Assembly: GCF_025766255.1 (NCBI RefSeq)
Contig: NW_026516670.1
Span: 372,001-436,000 of the forward strand
Direction of reading: 5' to 3'
Length of the DNA: 64,000 nucleotides
Source: Zychaea mexicana
Lineage: Eukaryota; Mucoromycota; Mucoromycetes; Mucorales; Lichtheimiaceae
In this document: in pieces, positions 22,500 through 35,633 of the stretch
Position numbering within the stretch: the first letter of the stretch is position 1
How the letters are laid out: each line of letters starts with the position of its first letter
The notes under the pieces: generated by a model
Told to the model about the DNA's origin: nothing
Seen by the model: the letters and a program-made list of their open reading frames with translations, nothing else
Database searches by the model: none
Translations under genes and position numbers: made by a program

Positions 22500-23109
22500 A
22501 ACTGGCTGGGTGATGGTATGTATAGAAAGACACTAGAAGGTTTGATTTAAACAAAGAAGTTGTGTGCGAGAAGAAGAGGGAAATGAAAGTAAGAAGCGGG
22601 CTGCCGTGAATGAATTGCTTGTTGGTGGAAAATTTCGCCAATCATGCAAAAATTACGCGCTTCGGTTTCAAGTTTCAAACAATAAAAAAAGGAATCTGCT
22701 CATCCTACTCTGTCCATATCCATCCTTTTTGAAGATGCTGCTTATGACTTAATAATATATAACTAAAGTCATCCAGAGTGATCTATTGAGCTAATACGAT
22801 ATATCAGTACGGTATGTCAAATGTTGTTTAAGCTGTCAACAAGGTAATAATCAATGTGTATCCATGATGCCATAATAACAACTGATTTAGTCAAATTTTT
22901 TGTTTACACTATCAGTGCTTTAGCGCTAGCGCTAGTAATCCGATTATTACAGCAGTAATGCACACTTTTGCTTCCGAATCAGTCGATTTCTCTTCTCATA
23001 TATTATGTTATGCATTGACGGCGTACAGGTTATAAGCAGGCAAGCGGAAAAGTTACACAATAGCCGTGCTTTTCTTTTTCCCCAGTTGTGTCAGCCTTCA
23101 CGAACTTAA
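22500..23109. promoter_or_regulatory. Divergent intergenic region
   Basis: The gap lies between the calcium pump (-) and the paraoxonase-like gene (+). It is A/T-rich with a small repeat GCGCTAGCGCTAG at about 22922-22934. No convincing ORF or TATA box could be fixed. Confidence 0.4.
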
Positions 23110-24435
23110 ATGAAAAACTACTTGATTGCTGCTGTCGTCATTGCCTTACTAGCGAATCAAGCTCGTAAGTCAGAAGGGACATTGGAATGCCCGCGCCAGA
23201 AACATAAAGCTAACGACGAACTGTTACTGTTACTACACGCTTAGGCCACTTGGTGGAACTTGGCGGCATATTTCAAACTATACACCCTTTGAATACCGAA
23301 CAGTGTCACACTATTGAAGGCAAGTATAGTATGAAGGTCGTTAATGTTGTGATTAAGAAAATACTAAAAGAGTAAATTATTTGGCAGGCCCAGAAGATTT
23401 TCGTAATTGTGAAGACATTGTCATGTCGCCTCATGAAGCCGGTATAGCTTATACAGCATGCGATCCTGCGCGTGATCACAAAAACATGGTTATGGACGTT
23501 CATCGACCTGTGCCCCATCCAGAGCCTGGCGATATCTGGCGAGTTGATTATGTTCAGGTAGTAGTTCAGAAAAAGGCATATGCGCTGAAATACTGACATA
23601 GGATACGCATTTGTTGCAGGGGACAGCCACACGATTCGCGACGTTGGGTGATGACGACTTCCATCCTCTCGGCTTGGCTATTGTGGACGCATCCTTGATG
23701 ATGGTTATCAATCTGCGCCATCACGCCCATGCCGCTATTGAACTCTTTAGCCTCCAAGATGCCAAACACATCCGTACACTTGAGCATCCTCAGATCTATA
23801 CGCCAAACAGTATTCACATCCTTGATGGGCGTTCGGCTGCTGATGGCACGCCATCTTTCTTTTTCAGCAACGATCATTACTTTCGTACGGGCATCATGAA
23901 AAAGATCGAAAACTATGCCAGCTTACCGCTTGCGAATATCATGTTCTACGATGCACCCACACACACTGTATATCCTGTCGCCCAAGGCCTCTCATTTGCA
24001 AACGGATTAGCTGGTGATCACAAAAGTGTGCTATTTGCTGCAGAGACCTATCGTATGACCGTCAAACGATTCGAGATTGTCGTCGATGAAACCCAGGTGC
24101 GTTTGCAACAGACTGACCACATCAAAGTCCCTTCCATGGTCGTCGATAACACCCATTATGATGAAAAGACGGGCAATGTTCTTGTTGCTGGTCATCCCGT
24201 TGGCCTTGATCTTTTGAAATTTGCTCGTAATGTGGACGCCAGCAAAACAAAACGGCCACCTTCCCGCGTCGTAGCATGGCATCCCCACACAAAGCAAGTA
24301 GACGATGTGTTTGTGGATGACGGTACGCTGTATCCCACATCGTCGACTGCATTCATTGACCATGACGCTCAAAAACTGGTGATATCAGGACTCTACGCAC
24401 GAGGTATACTTGTCTGCGATCATCAACAGCAATAG
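23110..24435 (+). CDS. Paraoxonase/arylesterase-like secreted protein
   Basis: Exons 23110-23164, 23245-23319, 23388-23557 and 23620-24435 give 371 residues. The start encodes a signal peptide (YLIAAVVIALLANQA). Features of the PON six-bladed propeller family include CEDIVMSPHEAGIAYTAC near the start, HPLGLAIVDAS, PNSIHILDG, FFFSNDHYF (the calcium-site Asn-Asp-His motif) and FANGLAGDHK. Family members hydrolyse lactones or aryl esters in a calcium-dependent way; the natural substrate here is unknown. The intron at 23320 has a GC donor (GCAAGT). The gene is divergent from the calcium pump. Confidence 0.85.
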
Positions 24436-24902
24436 AACCCTTTTTCCTCTTTTTTGCTTATTTGCTCTCTGTAAGCATAGGAAACCCTCTAGCGAAAAGA
24501 AAAAGAAAAATGCTCATATATGCGATGATTGTATATGATTTTGCGAGAGTGTGTGAGTGCATGAGGGGTAGAAGTGTCTTCATGGTTATTCTTGTCTACA
24601 AGCTTGAGTGTGTGTTTATGTGTGTGTGATAATGTGTGTATATATGTGGTATCCTTGATTACAATTCACAAATTGATTATTATGAAATACGCTCAGGAAC
24701 AAACATTTGAAAGCAAGAGAAAAATTTAAAGTTGCAAAGTTTTTTTTTTTTTCTATAGAAACATAAAAGACAAAAATCAGTATATTACATTCATGCTTGC
24801 AATGTCACGCTTCTCCCGAAATATTACGCAAAGGAACCAACACACACCTTTAATGTAAATTTCCTTCGATCCTCCATAGGGTACACATGCTAAACTACCA
24901 TC
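24436..24902. other. Intergenic between convergent genes
   Basis: 3' flanks with TG-rich stretches (about 24545-24650: GAGTGTGTGAG..., TGTGTGTGTGATAATG) and a T-run near 24740. No gene is seen. Confidence 0.5.
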
Positions 24903-26015
<1,113 letters not shown>

Positions 26016-26723
26016 AACTTGATGTGTTCTTTTTTTTAAAAGAAAATGTCAAGAAGAAAAAGAGAAAAAACCGGTTGGGTGCTTTCCTCCTCCCCTTTGC
26101 TCAAATCACCCCCTTCCGGCAGCGGGCCTGGGGGATATTTCGCCCAGCTTGGCCAATAATATTGCGGATAGTATAAGCCAAACCAATAAATGCTCAGCGT
26201 TTCTCGTATATAGAGTATACAGTAGTATGATGTGTATTACATGTTTGTGAAATCTACCAATAATTAAATGCCATTACCACTTCTTCTGAAAGATTCCAAG
26301 CAGGTTTCTTTATAAGCTCAAGCATTTCTCTCTAGAAGCAAAATAGAAAATCTACTGAAGACAATCACGGGAAAAAGCATATCCTTGCCGAAACAGCTGT
26401 ATTATCAATCACCAGGTATCCATCGACAATTGATGCTACTGCCATAACAGCTTTCCATGAGGTTCGTCAGAGCTCGGCATGCGCAGCTTTTAACACCTTT
26501 TCTCCTTTCTCGTCTGGTGCCTCGTTGTTGTTGCCACGCACGCGGCGCTCACGTGAGCTCTTTCTGGGTACAACAGCAGCACATGAAACTAGTCATATGA
26601 TCATAAGAAAAAAGCCCTTGACAGTTACAATGTTGTTCATATAGCAGAAGCATTTTTTAAAGATGAGGATATAGCTGCCCTTTAATTGTGATATGATTGC
26701 TTGCAGAATACAGAGGGAGTAAT
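26016..26723. other. Intergenic and UBC4 promoter
   Basis: Upstream of the E2 gene are two CCAAT-type elements (GGCCAATAAT at about 26151 and AACCAATAAA at about 26182), plausible activator sites. The rest, towards the dioxygenase gene's 3' end, holds no recognisable ORF. Confidence 0.4.
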
Positions 26724-27617
26724 TCAAAATGTACACTTGATTGCCAGACCAATCGCCTTGGCATCACCATCATCTTCTAGTGACAGTAGTGGGTTAAGCG
26801 AATATTGCGGCATAAATACACGACGAAAAAGACGACCGGCATTTCCAGTGCTCTTGTGCCGTAACTTATTCGACATGAAGACGATGCTACCAGCAGGCAC
26901 TCTCACCACGAAAGGATCTGCTGCTGGATTCTTCAGATCAGACACCATGATTGTACCGTTGACCTGACTCTTCGTTAATACAGTTGAATATAACTGGTTG
27001 TACAGGTCAATTGAGATTAAAACAGAACTCACTTCATCAACTGGATCAAGTGCGATCCAACATGCCACTGTTGAATGACTTTGCAACCGTGGATCCAGAT
27101 ACTCCGAGTCCTTGTAAGTTGTTTAATACGATATCAGGTGTTCATACGCATTACAACTTATATTCATACTGACAAGAGAAAATACCTGATGCCATGCAAA
27201 TTCTGAAGCACCAGCTGAATGAGGCGGTTTTACAATAAATTGCTCGTTCATAAGGAAGACTTGCTCGGGATTGCCAAGCAACACTGCTGCCCACCTGGCA
27301 ACCGTTTCCAGGACGATGGAGGACACCGCACTGTTCTCCAAAACCGAATTACGTCGTGCTATGTATGCGTGTTTGTCCGTTTTGTACTCATCCGACTCGG
27401 CGGGATCCAGATACCCGCATGTCAAAGGCTCTATTAACTCAATCCATTTTTCAGTACTCTCTGTTCAACGCATATTTTCCTGCCGATCCCACACCGCCTG
27501 ACCTATGATACACCCAAGCACAGCTGTCAAATCATAGCCTTCGTTTAGTATAAAGTTTGTCAGCGTATCCGCTTCCTCATGCAAAAGTTCGACCTTCTCT
27601 GTTGATAAAGCTAGCAT
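26724..27617 (-). CDS. Phytanoyl-CoA dioxygenase-like 2-oxoglutarate/Fe(II) oxygenase
   Basis: Proposed exons 27617-27503, 27460-27186, 27110-27033 and 26969-26724 give 237 residues. The double-stranded beta-helix signature is visible: FAWHQDSEYLD supplies the iron-binding H-x-D, and RVPAGSIVFMSNKLRHKSTGN supplies the distal His and is typical of the PhyH family, as is CWIALDPVDE. The substrate cannot be told. The N-terminal LSTEKVELLHEEADTL resembles family starts. An in-frame TGA lies at about 27465; the model avoids it only with a 43-nt intron (GTCAGG...AACAG), which is short but keeps phase. If that intron is not real, the gene is a pseudogene. Confidence 0.7.
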
Positions 27618-28084
27618 TCTTTTATGAGTACAGAAGGCTTCAAATGGCAGAACCAGAAAGCAGAATGCTTGTTCTCTCCACGTTTACCATGTCGGATAAT
27701 TGTATAGCCACTATCACGAAACTGTTGGATATTCTGTGGAGAAAGTTGTTTCATTATTTAAGCAGCACTCTTGTCATGGTGCGTTTCGTTTGCAAGAAAG
27801 TAGTTGAATGCGAGTCTTTTCTATAAGTCGCGCGCAAATCAGCGGAATGGTTGACAAGTTCGGGCGCGCGAGTTCACCGGGTCAAATAGGCGGACAGAAC
27901 CGGGTTTAAGTGTGCGATATACTTCTTTTGGTAGTTTAGTGAAAAAAAAGCCTCCCATGCTATGACACCGAGTGTGTCAAAAAACTTTTTTTTTTCAAAT
28001 AATAAAATCTATCACCGCCGACTTACCGGTTCTTGTTTTTTCCCCCACTTCTTTTTTTTTTATTTTCAACTCATAATTTCAGCA
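27618..28084. other. Upstream region of argininosuccinate synthase
   Basis: No convincing ORF. The last 120 bases before the ATG are T-rich leader. No amino-acid-control element (TGACTC-type) was seen close to the start. The far left may hold the promoter of the dioxygenase gene. Confidence 0.4.
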
Positions 28085-29601
28085 ATGGCTGGTGAAAAGG
28101 GAAAGGTTTTGCTCGCATACTCTGGTGGTCTCGACACCTCATGTATTTTGGCCTGGCTCATTGAGGAAGGCTATGAAGTTATGGCTTACGTTGCTGATGT
28201 CGGTCAGGAAGAAGACTTTGAGGCTATTCGCGCCAAGGCTTTGGAGGTTGGCGCTTCTAAGGTTTTCGTCGAGGCAAGTTTCATAGCATCCCGCTATTTT
28301 TAGCTTTTGACGACGATCCACTGCTTCGGATCAGTCTTTGGTTATATGTGAATCTGTGGAGTGAAGTGTTAAAGAGGTAGTGCTCGATGGCCTAACTGTG
28401 TGCACATGTTTTTTGATTTTTTTTAAATAAAACAGGACTTGAAGGAAGAATTTGTCAAGGAGTTGATCTTCCCTGCTATCCAAGCTAACGCTATCTACGA
28501 ATCCATCTACTTGTTGGGTACCTCTTTGGCTCGTCCCGTTATTGCTCGTCGCCAAATTGAAATCGCTGCTAGCGAGGGCTGCCAGTTCGTCTCTCACGGC
28601 TGCACTGGCAAGGGTAACGATCAGGTCCGTTTCGAACTCGCTTACTACGCTTTGAACCCCGAGATCGAAGTCATCGCTCCCTGGAGATTGCCTGGTAATG
28701 TTTCTTTTGCTTTCGTCGCTGGAAGATGTGAGGGAGGGAAGGATCGACATTTTTCTTTCTTTATAATTTGAGAACTCATCAGATATTGCGCGTGCGGGGA
28801 TGATGTCTAGTCTTCTTCAACCGCTTCGCTGGCCGTAAGGATCTTTTGGCCTTCGCTGCTGAAAAGGGCATTCCCGTCGTTCAGACTGCCGCCAAGCCCT
28901 GGTCGACCGATGAAAACTTGTTCCACATCTCATACGAAGCTGGTATTCTTGAAGACCCCAACGTCACCCCTCCCAAGGACATGTGGAAGCTTACCGTTGA
29001 CCCCGAGGATGCTCCCAACACTCCCGAGCGTATCACCATCACCTTCGAGAAGGGTATTCCTGTCAAGGTTGTCAACCACAACGATGGCACCGAAGTCACC
29101 GAGGCCGTTGAACTGTTCACTTACTTGAACACTGTTGCCCGCCGCAACGGTATTGGCCGTATCGACATTGTTGAGTCGCGTTTCATTGGCGTCAAGTCGC
29201 GTGGCTGCTACGAAACTCCCGGTGGTACCATCTTGCGCAATGCCCACAAAGACTTGGAAGGCTTGACCCTGGATGGTGCCTTGCGTGCCCAGCGTGATCA
29301 GAACATCACCGGTCCTTACTCGCGTTGCTTGTACAACGGTCTATACTTCTCGCCTGAGTGCGAGTTCGTGAACAACTCGATCGCTTTCACTCAGCGCAAC
29401 GTTACTGGTGATGTCAAGCTCAAGCTTTACAAGGGCAACACTGTCATCGAGGGCCGTGTTGCTCGTGGTGATGGCGCCAAGCTTTACAACATGCAGGAAT
29501 CCTCCATGGATGAACAGGGCGGCTACAACCCTGAGGATGCCGACGGCTTCATCAAGATCCACTCCATCCGTCTCAAGAAGTGGACTCGCGCCACCAACTA
29601 A
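28085..29601 (+). CDS. ARG1: Argininosuccinate synthase
   Basis: Exons 28085-28273, 28436-28694 and 28811-29601 join in frame to 412 residues, the expected size. The enzyme joins citrulline and aspartate with ATP in the penultimate step of arginine synthesis. The N-terminal PP-loop ([15 protein letters not shown]) binds [18 protein letters not shown] and [17 protein letters not shown] are conserved substrate and tetramer segments. Codon use is strongly biased (GTC, GCC, AAG), as in highly expressed fungal genes. The first intron has a GC donor (GAG|GCAAGT); intron 2 starts GTAATG. The terminal residues KKWTRATN are ordinary for the family. Confidence 0.97.
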
Positions 29602-31874
29602 ATATCGTATTTTTCATAAACACCTCCCATCCCACCATTGTATAAAAAACACAATCCGTACATAAAAAAGGCTAGTTAGAATGTTTTTTTGTAAAAAAAA
29701 TTGAGTATTTTTGGAACATTCTTATACTTTTTTTATGTCTAATTACGTGCTTTGCACAGTGAGAAATCGAAGGATGACACCGTCGGTATAAGGAGGAGTA
29801 CGCTATGTGGATTCGAGGCTGTTACCCTTTTTATCGAAAAGCTACATTATTAGTGGTCATTTTAATGATAAGATCAACGCGAATCCATCCAACTCCTTTA
29901 TAAGAAGTTACCAATATCGGTTCTTGCATTGTATACATGTTGACATATATTGTCAACATCTAGGTTGTGGCCTGATGAAGCTTCATGGAAATCAGTAATA
30001 ATCTTTGCAAAAAGAAAATGTATCGAGATTACTTCATGGAGCGTTATATGTTTCAGCACATATATGCCAGATCAAAAAAATGAGTGGCAAAATGAGTACG
30101 AAATCCGAAACTTTGTTGTATAGGCAAGCATCCACCCCCTTGAAACTCATATATCATCCAGGTATATAGGCTATAAAGAATACGTTAAATACATCGATGG
30201 GATATCTGGGGATGGGCAACTCACCAATAGCAGGAAGAAGTAAATGGAACAAAACTAAACTGGGATTATGTTTGAGACGTATGTGCAAATCAACACTTTT
30301 TGCCTTTGCATAATTCACCAAAGGTCACTGAGGCTCAAGGTAATAGCAAGTTTTCGTGTTCAATAGGATTGACCGAGTGCGTATTCTGAGCAATTTGCGT
30401 GAACTGAAGCGAGAGAAATCCGGCTGAGGTTGGGAAAGTTACCAGAAATCTCTAGTAGCTTATCAGATACAGCGTCGTCACCACAAAGGATCGCTAGCTA
30501 TTAGTAGCGCAGAACACAGTGATAATTATGAGGCAAAACCAGGACCCCTCATCAGTAAAAGTTGCTCTTTTAAAAGCAGACAGAGCTTTTGCAATGTCGA
30601 GATGCCGGCTATATCGGCTAAAGCATCATCACTTTACGCCTTCTGAAAACTGGCTGTCTTTGCATGAGCAATCGCGAGTGCTCCTAGTTTATCGAGCAAC
30701 CGATTATTAATAATATCGATCTTTGGCGGAAGAGTTTGTGTAGATCTGTTTAGTAGCTCCAACATTGTTTTATGTCTAATGTCCAAGTGATCGAAAGAAG
30801 AGAAGGAGAAAAGAGCGAAATAATAATCAATTGACAGAGGAATGAATGGTCTTTGATGCGCTGTGGGCTGGCTTGGTAATGCATACAATAGCTAGACCCC
30901 TGCTACACATGCTATAGAGCGAGAAGTAGCTGTCTTAGTGTAGGATGCCATGTGATCTCCTGTTCTGGGATACAACATACTAGTAGCCCAGTAGGAAAAG
31001 AATAATCAAGAATACAATTCTAAGCACTCGTATTTGGATTACTTACCCCACAATTATGGACGAAATACACACTGGTATAGCATCGATTATGTTTAATATG
31101 CTATGCAAGTTAGTTTAATATTTGCTATTAAACAATAAACTTCAAGTAAGGTCAGTTCCTTAGTACATGAAGGTTTATAGCAAGAGAAGAGTTGTTCTGG
31201 ATTTCTTATAATGCACGTAGTATCAATCGCTTGCAACAAATTCCATCGATTCCAAGACAAATAATCTAAAGCCATATCATACTTGTAATTATAGGCTTTA
31301 AACGGTATCCCGGAAAATGTAATGACATATTCGAAGGAGTCATGCGCAGACTCCGTTAGATGAAACGAAACTTTCTAACCAAAAGAAAAGGGTACTGATA
31401 TAGCAAGCATATTTTTTTGATAGATACAAATAGCGCCAGCAGTCCCATAGTACAATTGCGCAACCATGGAGAAGTTCTTGATATATGTAGTCGATAGTTA
31501 TGTCAACGACTATGTTTTGCTGCTCGTGATGATCAACAGGTACGTTAGCTGCAATACATAGCTTTCAAAGGTAAGGTTTTTCATCTTCAGCACGTTTAGA
31601 GGACTGATCAAGGTAATCATTACCATGACCTGGTTTATTGATACCAGCTCGAAGGTAGATAGCCAACTGCTTTATACCACTTGGAGCTCCACTACATATG
31701 TTATGTACCAGAGTGCTTTTTTTTTGACAATATTACAACGTCTAATAGGTTTAATGACCAGCACAGTAGTATATGGAATAGTCACGAACAGATGATTATA
31801 CTGAAAAGCTACTTACTCCTCTAGCTACAAAATAGCGGATGTACCAAGTTATACTTTAGCTATAGGGTATTACT
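29602..31874. other. Gene-poor stretch with coding debris
   Basis: No gene is supported. Two minus-strand frames have protein-like composition: 30634-30888 (MYALPSQPTAHQRPFIP..., 84 codons) and about 31370-31093 (SFEYVITFSGIPFKAYNY ... CIIRNPEQLF). The second has the feel of the Leu-rich, F-box-protein debris common in such fungi, but I cannot name either. This stretch marks the change from dense host genes to the repeat-rich part. Confidence 0.35.
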
Positions 31875-31910
31875 CACTGTAATAAAATTCTTGTGGTTCT
31901 TGTGAATTTG

Positions 31911-32140
31911 GACCCCCGCTGGCCTCATTCTTGAGGTTCTTGTGGATTTCTTATGAATTTCTTGTAAATTTGTGACGTCTGTCACTGCCTGCTCTGGGTC
32001 GCCAAATTTTTTTGTGGTTTTTATGAATTTGGACCCCGCCGGCCTCATTCTCGTGAATTCTTGTAAATTTGTGACGTCTGTCACTGCCTCCTCTGGTCGC
32101 CAATTTTTTTTGGTGGTTCTTATGGATTCTTGTGGATTCT
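31911..32140 (+). repeat. Tandem direct repeat, two units of about 110 bp
   Basis: Two copies start at about 31911 and 32033, sharing GGACCCC...GGCCTCATTCT, TGTAAATTTGTGACGTCTG and TCACTGCCT..CTCTGG..CGCC. They are subterminal to the CACT-ended element and may be transposase or RNA-processing sites of that element. Confidence 0.75.
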
Positions 32141-32292
32141 TGTGATTAAACAGTACTCTCTTGTTATAACCACCTGGTAAACCAGGGTGACAAATACTTT
32201 TATATTACTGCAAAAGTTTTTTTTTCTTTTCTTCCCAAACACTAACCAAACACCTCCCAACGCTAACCTTGATCTCCTAAGTCTTCACTCGT

Positions 32293-33080
32293 ATGGAGCA
32301 TCGTCTTATTAATGTAGAGACAAATCAAGCAGTCATTCTAGAGAAGCTCGACCAACTGCTAACGGTGTAGTCCCTAGTCGAGGTACCAGTTGTCGATGAA
32401 GCAGAACTTGCTGAGACGGTTTCCCTCATTCCCTACCCAATGACTCTAAATGCCAAGGGGAAGATGGTAAAGAAAGCGAGCTAGGATGATGTTGAGCGCC
32501 TTCTCCTTCAAGGTTATCACCATTTTGAAGGAGGTGCCTTGATCAAAGCCCAGACCGACATCAAGCACATTAGCGAACGTGTTGTGGTCGATCTGGTGAA
32601 AAGATTGCAGAATCGTGCTGACAACAGCGTGACCCACTACTTTGCTAAGCTACAAAGCAAAGATAGGCAACTGGGCTATTAGCCTTTTCATGAACCTGGC
32701 AAAAAATCAGGGCATTGATTTTGCTGTCTGCCAGGGCCAGTGGGCAGCTCGCCATATCCTCCAGGAATGCTGGCATAACTACGGCAGATCCAGCAAGTCG
32801 AGAGCGGTTTCTAGGTATGATAACTATTACACTAGAGCAACCACAATCAGATATATATTAACTATCAGGTAGACAACAAGAACCGGCTTCTGCTCTTCCT
32901 GTCTCTGCTTCTCTTCCTGCTTCTGCTTTTCTTCCTGTTTCCGCTTCTGCTTTTCTTCCTGCTTCTGCTTCTGCTTTTCTTCCTGTCCCTGCTCCTGCCC
33001 AGTCCACGCAGTCTACTAAACGACGCCGTACGACAAAGCGGCTTGGAGCTGCTCCCCCCCACAAAAATATACATAATTAA
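32293..33080 (+). pseudogene. Element-borne ORF with Pro/Ala/Ser repeat and basic C-terminus
   Basis: From the ATG at 32293 the frame reads MEHRLINVETNQAVILEKLD, then DDVERLLLQGYHHFEGGALI and KHISERVVVDLVKRLQN, interrupted by stop codons at about 32370 and 32480. A frame change near 32655 leads to AISLFMNLAKNQGIDFAVC and QWAARHILQECWHNYG. After an intron (32815-32872) follows a degenerate octapeptide repeat (ALPVSASLPASAFLPVSASA) and a basic nuclear-signal-like end (TKRRRTTKRLG). The stops and shift make it a pseudogene in this copy. The product family is not recognised; a DNA-binding transposon protein is a guess. Confidence 0.5.
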
Positions 33081-33441
33081 AAGGTAAGTTAAAGTATCAG
33101 AAAGTTGATTATTGTATAAACACACACATATACACGTATGTATATAGCGAGAGTGTATGTGATATATATAGAGAGAGAAAGGGGTGGTTTTCATCTGTTA
33201 CGCTCGACCAGTGTTCCATCAATCAGTAAACCTTAACTAGTATCATGTAATTGAATAAAGCTATTTTTTAAAATCTATATAAAGAATATTGCACAAAAAA
33301 TGTTTTATGATTTTCTTGTGAACGTGTGACCGCTTTGGTATTCTACAAAACGTTTTGTGATTTTCTTGTGAACGCGTGACCGCTTTATCGCTACTTTAAA
33401 TTCACAAGAATCCACAAGAATTCTTGTTACTTTACTTAGTG

Positions 33442-33989
33442 TTTTCCCTCAAATAAACCAAACAGTTGCACAAATATAAACAGTTGGTACACTCTCCAAA
33501 CACTCCAGACACTCCAGACACTCCAAACGCCTACAATGCCATCATGGCAATTGCAACACTCCAGATGCTCCTCTTCCTTTAATAGTCCTTTGTTAGTATA
33601 TTTATAGAGCAACTGTTCATCTTTGTGTAACTATTTGGCTTATTTGAGGAGAAATGGAGTGTCCCTATAGTAATACCCTTGAAAAAATAAAAAATAAAAC
33701 AAGGAACGTTATTCAGGAAACGCGTCGTGCATGATCCTTATGCACTATTACACCAACACTGCTGGTTACTATTTCCTGTTCTCATTGGCTACAGCTTCAG
33801 AAGCTCGGCCTTATTTTAACTATTCAGTGTTCTATCCTATTGGCTGCCATAGGGGACCAGTCGAGATTATAATGATTATGCTCTGGTTTATTGGTACTAT
33901 TTGGACGAATAGCCACAATAAGTTGGTGTAACCAAAATAATTCTCATAAAATTAAATTATACATGTATGTCTTGGCATACATAAAAAAT
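33442..33989. other. Non-coding spacer
   Basis: It contains a short direct repeat CACTCCAGACACTCCAGACACTCCAAAC at about 33505-33530 and two CTATTGGCTG/CATTGGCTACAG motifs (33784, 33837). No gene. Its right part may be the left end of the AT-rich transposon. Confidence 0.35.
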
Positions 33990-34050
33990 TTGAAAAAATA
34001 AAAATTGAATTTTTTTTATTATATAAAAATAACACCTCATAATAATAAAC

Positions 34051-34831
34051 ATGAACAATACAATCACATTCAACAATGACAAAATCGTCCTTGATACCAA
34101 TAAATTAAGTATAATTTTAAATAATAATAATATAAACATTAAAGAATTTACTGAAGAAATGATTTATGAAAAATATGATATAAGTTATAATATTAAAAAG
34201 AGTAAATTATTAATAAAACGTAAAGCATTAAAAAAAACAAAAAGAGTCATCTAAAAATAATTTAAGTAAAGCGAATAATGAAAGAGATATTATTTCTGTT
34301 AAAAAAAGTAAAGAGAAAACATTAAAGAAAAATATAAAACTAAAGGAAAAATCACATAAATATGAGAATTACTATGAAAATCCCGATACATTACCTCCAA
34401 AAGAAATAGTTGCTGAAAATTTGTATTCTCAGTAATCCTCAATTCCTCATATTTCTGATGCTATGTTAGAAAACACCTCTGGTGCAGATTCCTTACAGGC
34501 TGATTCAGATAACGATGAATGTGAATCAGGTGGGGGTGAATATATGTGTATGATTGCATGTAAGCCCTATATGGATAAATTAAATGATACTTATAATTGT
34601 AGTTTTATTGATGAACTTATTTTAAAACTTGAAAAGGAAAAATATAAGTATAAAAGGTTCTTTGATTCATACTTTAGATATTATATTGATTTAATAAAAG
34701 CAAAAGAAACAAATAGGGATGATATTATGCAAATATGTCAAGAGCAAATGCAGAAGTTAATCATTGAATATAGTCAGATATATATATATGAAAATAGAAG
34801 TGAAGATGAAGATAGTAATGATTCTGATTAA
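34051..34831 (+). pseudogene. Transposon accessory protein, frameshifted
   Basis: MNNTITFNNDKIVLDTNKLS opens a 67-codon Asn/Lys/Ile-rich frame. It is followed in another frame by a Lys-rich stretch and, after a stop near 34435, by 34463-34831 (MLENTSGADSLQADSD..., acidic end EDEDSNDSD). The codons are A/T-ending, as in the transposase downstream. It probably was one protein of about 250 residues. The function is inferred only from its position before a DDE transposase. Confidence 0.5.
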
Positions 34832-35222
34832 AATTATATCGGCCATTAATAGCTATACCGGTTAGGACAGGCTTATTAACTATAACAAAATCAATAAACA
34901 ACTAACAGCTAGACAACCAATAGCAGGACGCCATAGCCCTACCCACGCTATCTGTGCCCATTATTACACCTCAACTCACTCTCCTCGCCCTCGGGCAGTG
35001 GGACTATTGCTTTTGCTTCGCTGGGCAATCTTATATATAATAATCACTGTCTTCTGCTGTAAAACATCACCTAAAAATCAATACTGTATTCTATATATAA
35101 AGCCTATGGCCTAAACAACGTTATCATTCAATTCATTTCACAGTCTTTTTCATTCCTTCTGAAATATTCTGCTATGTATTTACATGATTGGTTATTATAT
35201 ATAAAAATATACTACATTTGAA

Positions 35223-35633
35223 CTATTTGTTATTTAACTTTTGTTTCTTGTATCGAGCCCATGCTGCTTTCAATGAATTCAGGGTAATATGCGCAAAATA
35301 GCCTTCTTTCCTTCCTTCGTCATAGATGATTCTCCATGGGATTCGTGGTGGATTCTTGAGCTCGTTCATTCGTCTCTCAATATATGGTATATTATTAGTC
35401 GAAGGTCGTATTGTCACAGTTGAAGGTTGTGCTGAACTGTCATGCGACTGTTGCTCAAGTGGTGGTCCTGGATTCGGCTCATAGTTGTCGGGTGAAGACG
35501 TGTACTTGTGGTAGAATGATTCGTTCAATTCAATGATTTCATCCAGAAATTCCTTGGCCTCATCCTTGGAATCAGACTGCAATACCAATATTCCTCGTTT
35601 TGCTTTTGCCCTTGTTTCCGTGCAAACAAGCAA
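35223..35633 (-). CDS. Unrecognised 136-residue ORF
   Basis: It starts MLVCTETRAKAKRGILVLQS and contains an acidic helix (DEAKEFLDEIIELNE), a Pro/Ser/Gln-rich middle and a basic end (AAWARYKKQKLNNK). The base composition is less AT-rich than the flanking transposon, and it lies on the opposite strand between the accessory ORF and the transposase. It may be part of a separate insertion (about 34850-35750), with AAATTATAT-like sequence on both flanks. The ORF is intact but no family is recognised. Confidence 0.45.
   Translation of the reverse strand: MLVCTETRAKAKRGILVLQSDSKDEAKEFLDEIIELNESFYHKYTSSPDNYEPNPGPPLEQQSHDSSAQPSTVTIRPSTNNIPYIERRMNELKNPPRIPWRIIYDEGRKEGYFAHITLNSLKAAWARYKKQKLNNK

Larger units (their letters stand above)
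31875..33441. mobile_element. TIR element with CACT ends and one coding remnant
   Basis: The left end starts CACTGTAATAAAATTCTTGTGG; the right end is the imperfect inverse (reading in: CACTAAGTAAAG, then ATTCTTGTGGATTCTTGTGA). Multiple copies of the TTCTTGTG motif lie near both ends. CACT(A/G) ends recall CACTA elements, but I find no 3-bp target duplication (ACT left, TTT right), so superfamily assignment is tentative. Inside is one spliced ORF remnant and no transposase. Confidence 0.5.

Noticed and set aside
28881..29562. Minus-strand ORFs of 72-105 codons over argininosuccinate synthase
   Set aside because: Codon bias of the highly expressed gene leaves the antisense frame open; no start context, splice signal or motif supports them.
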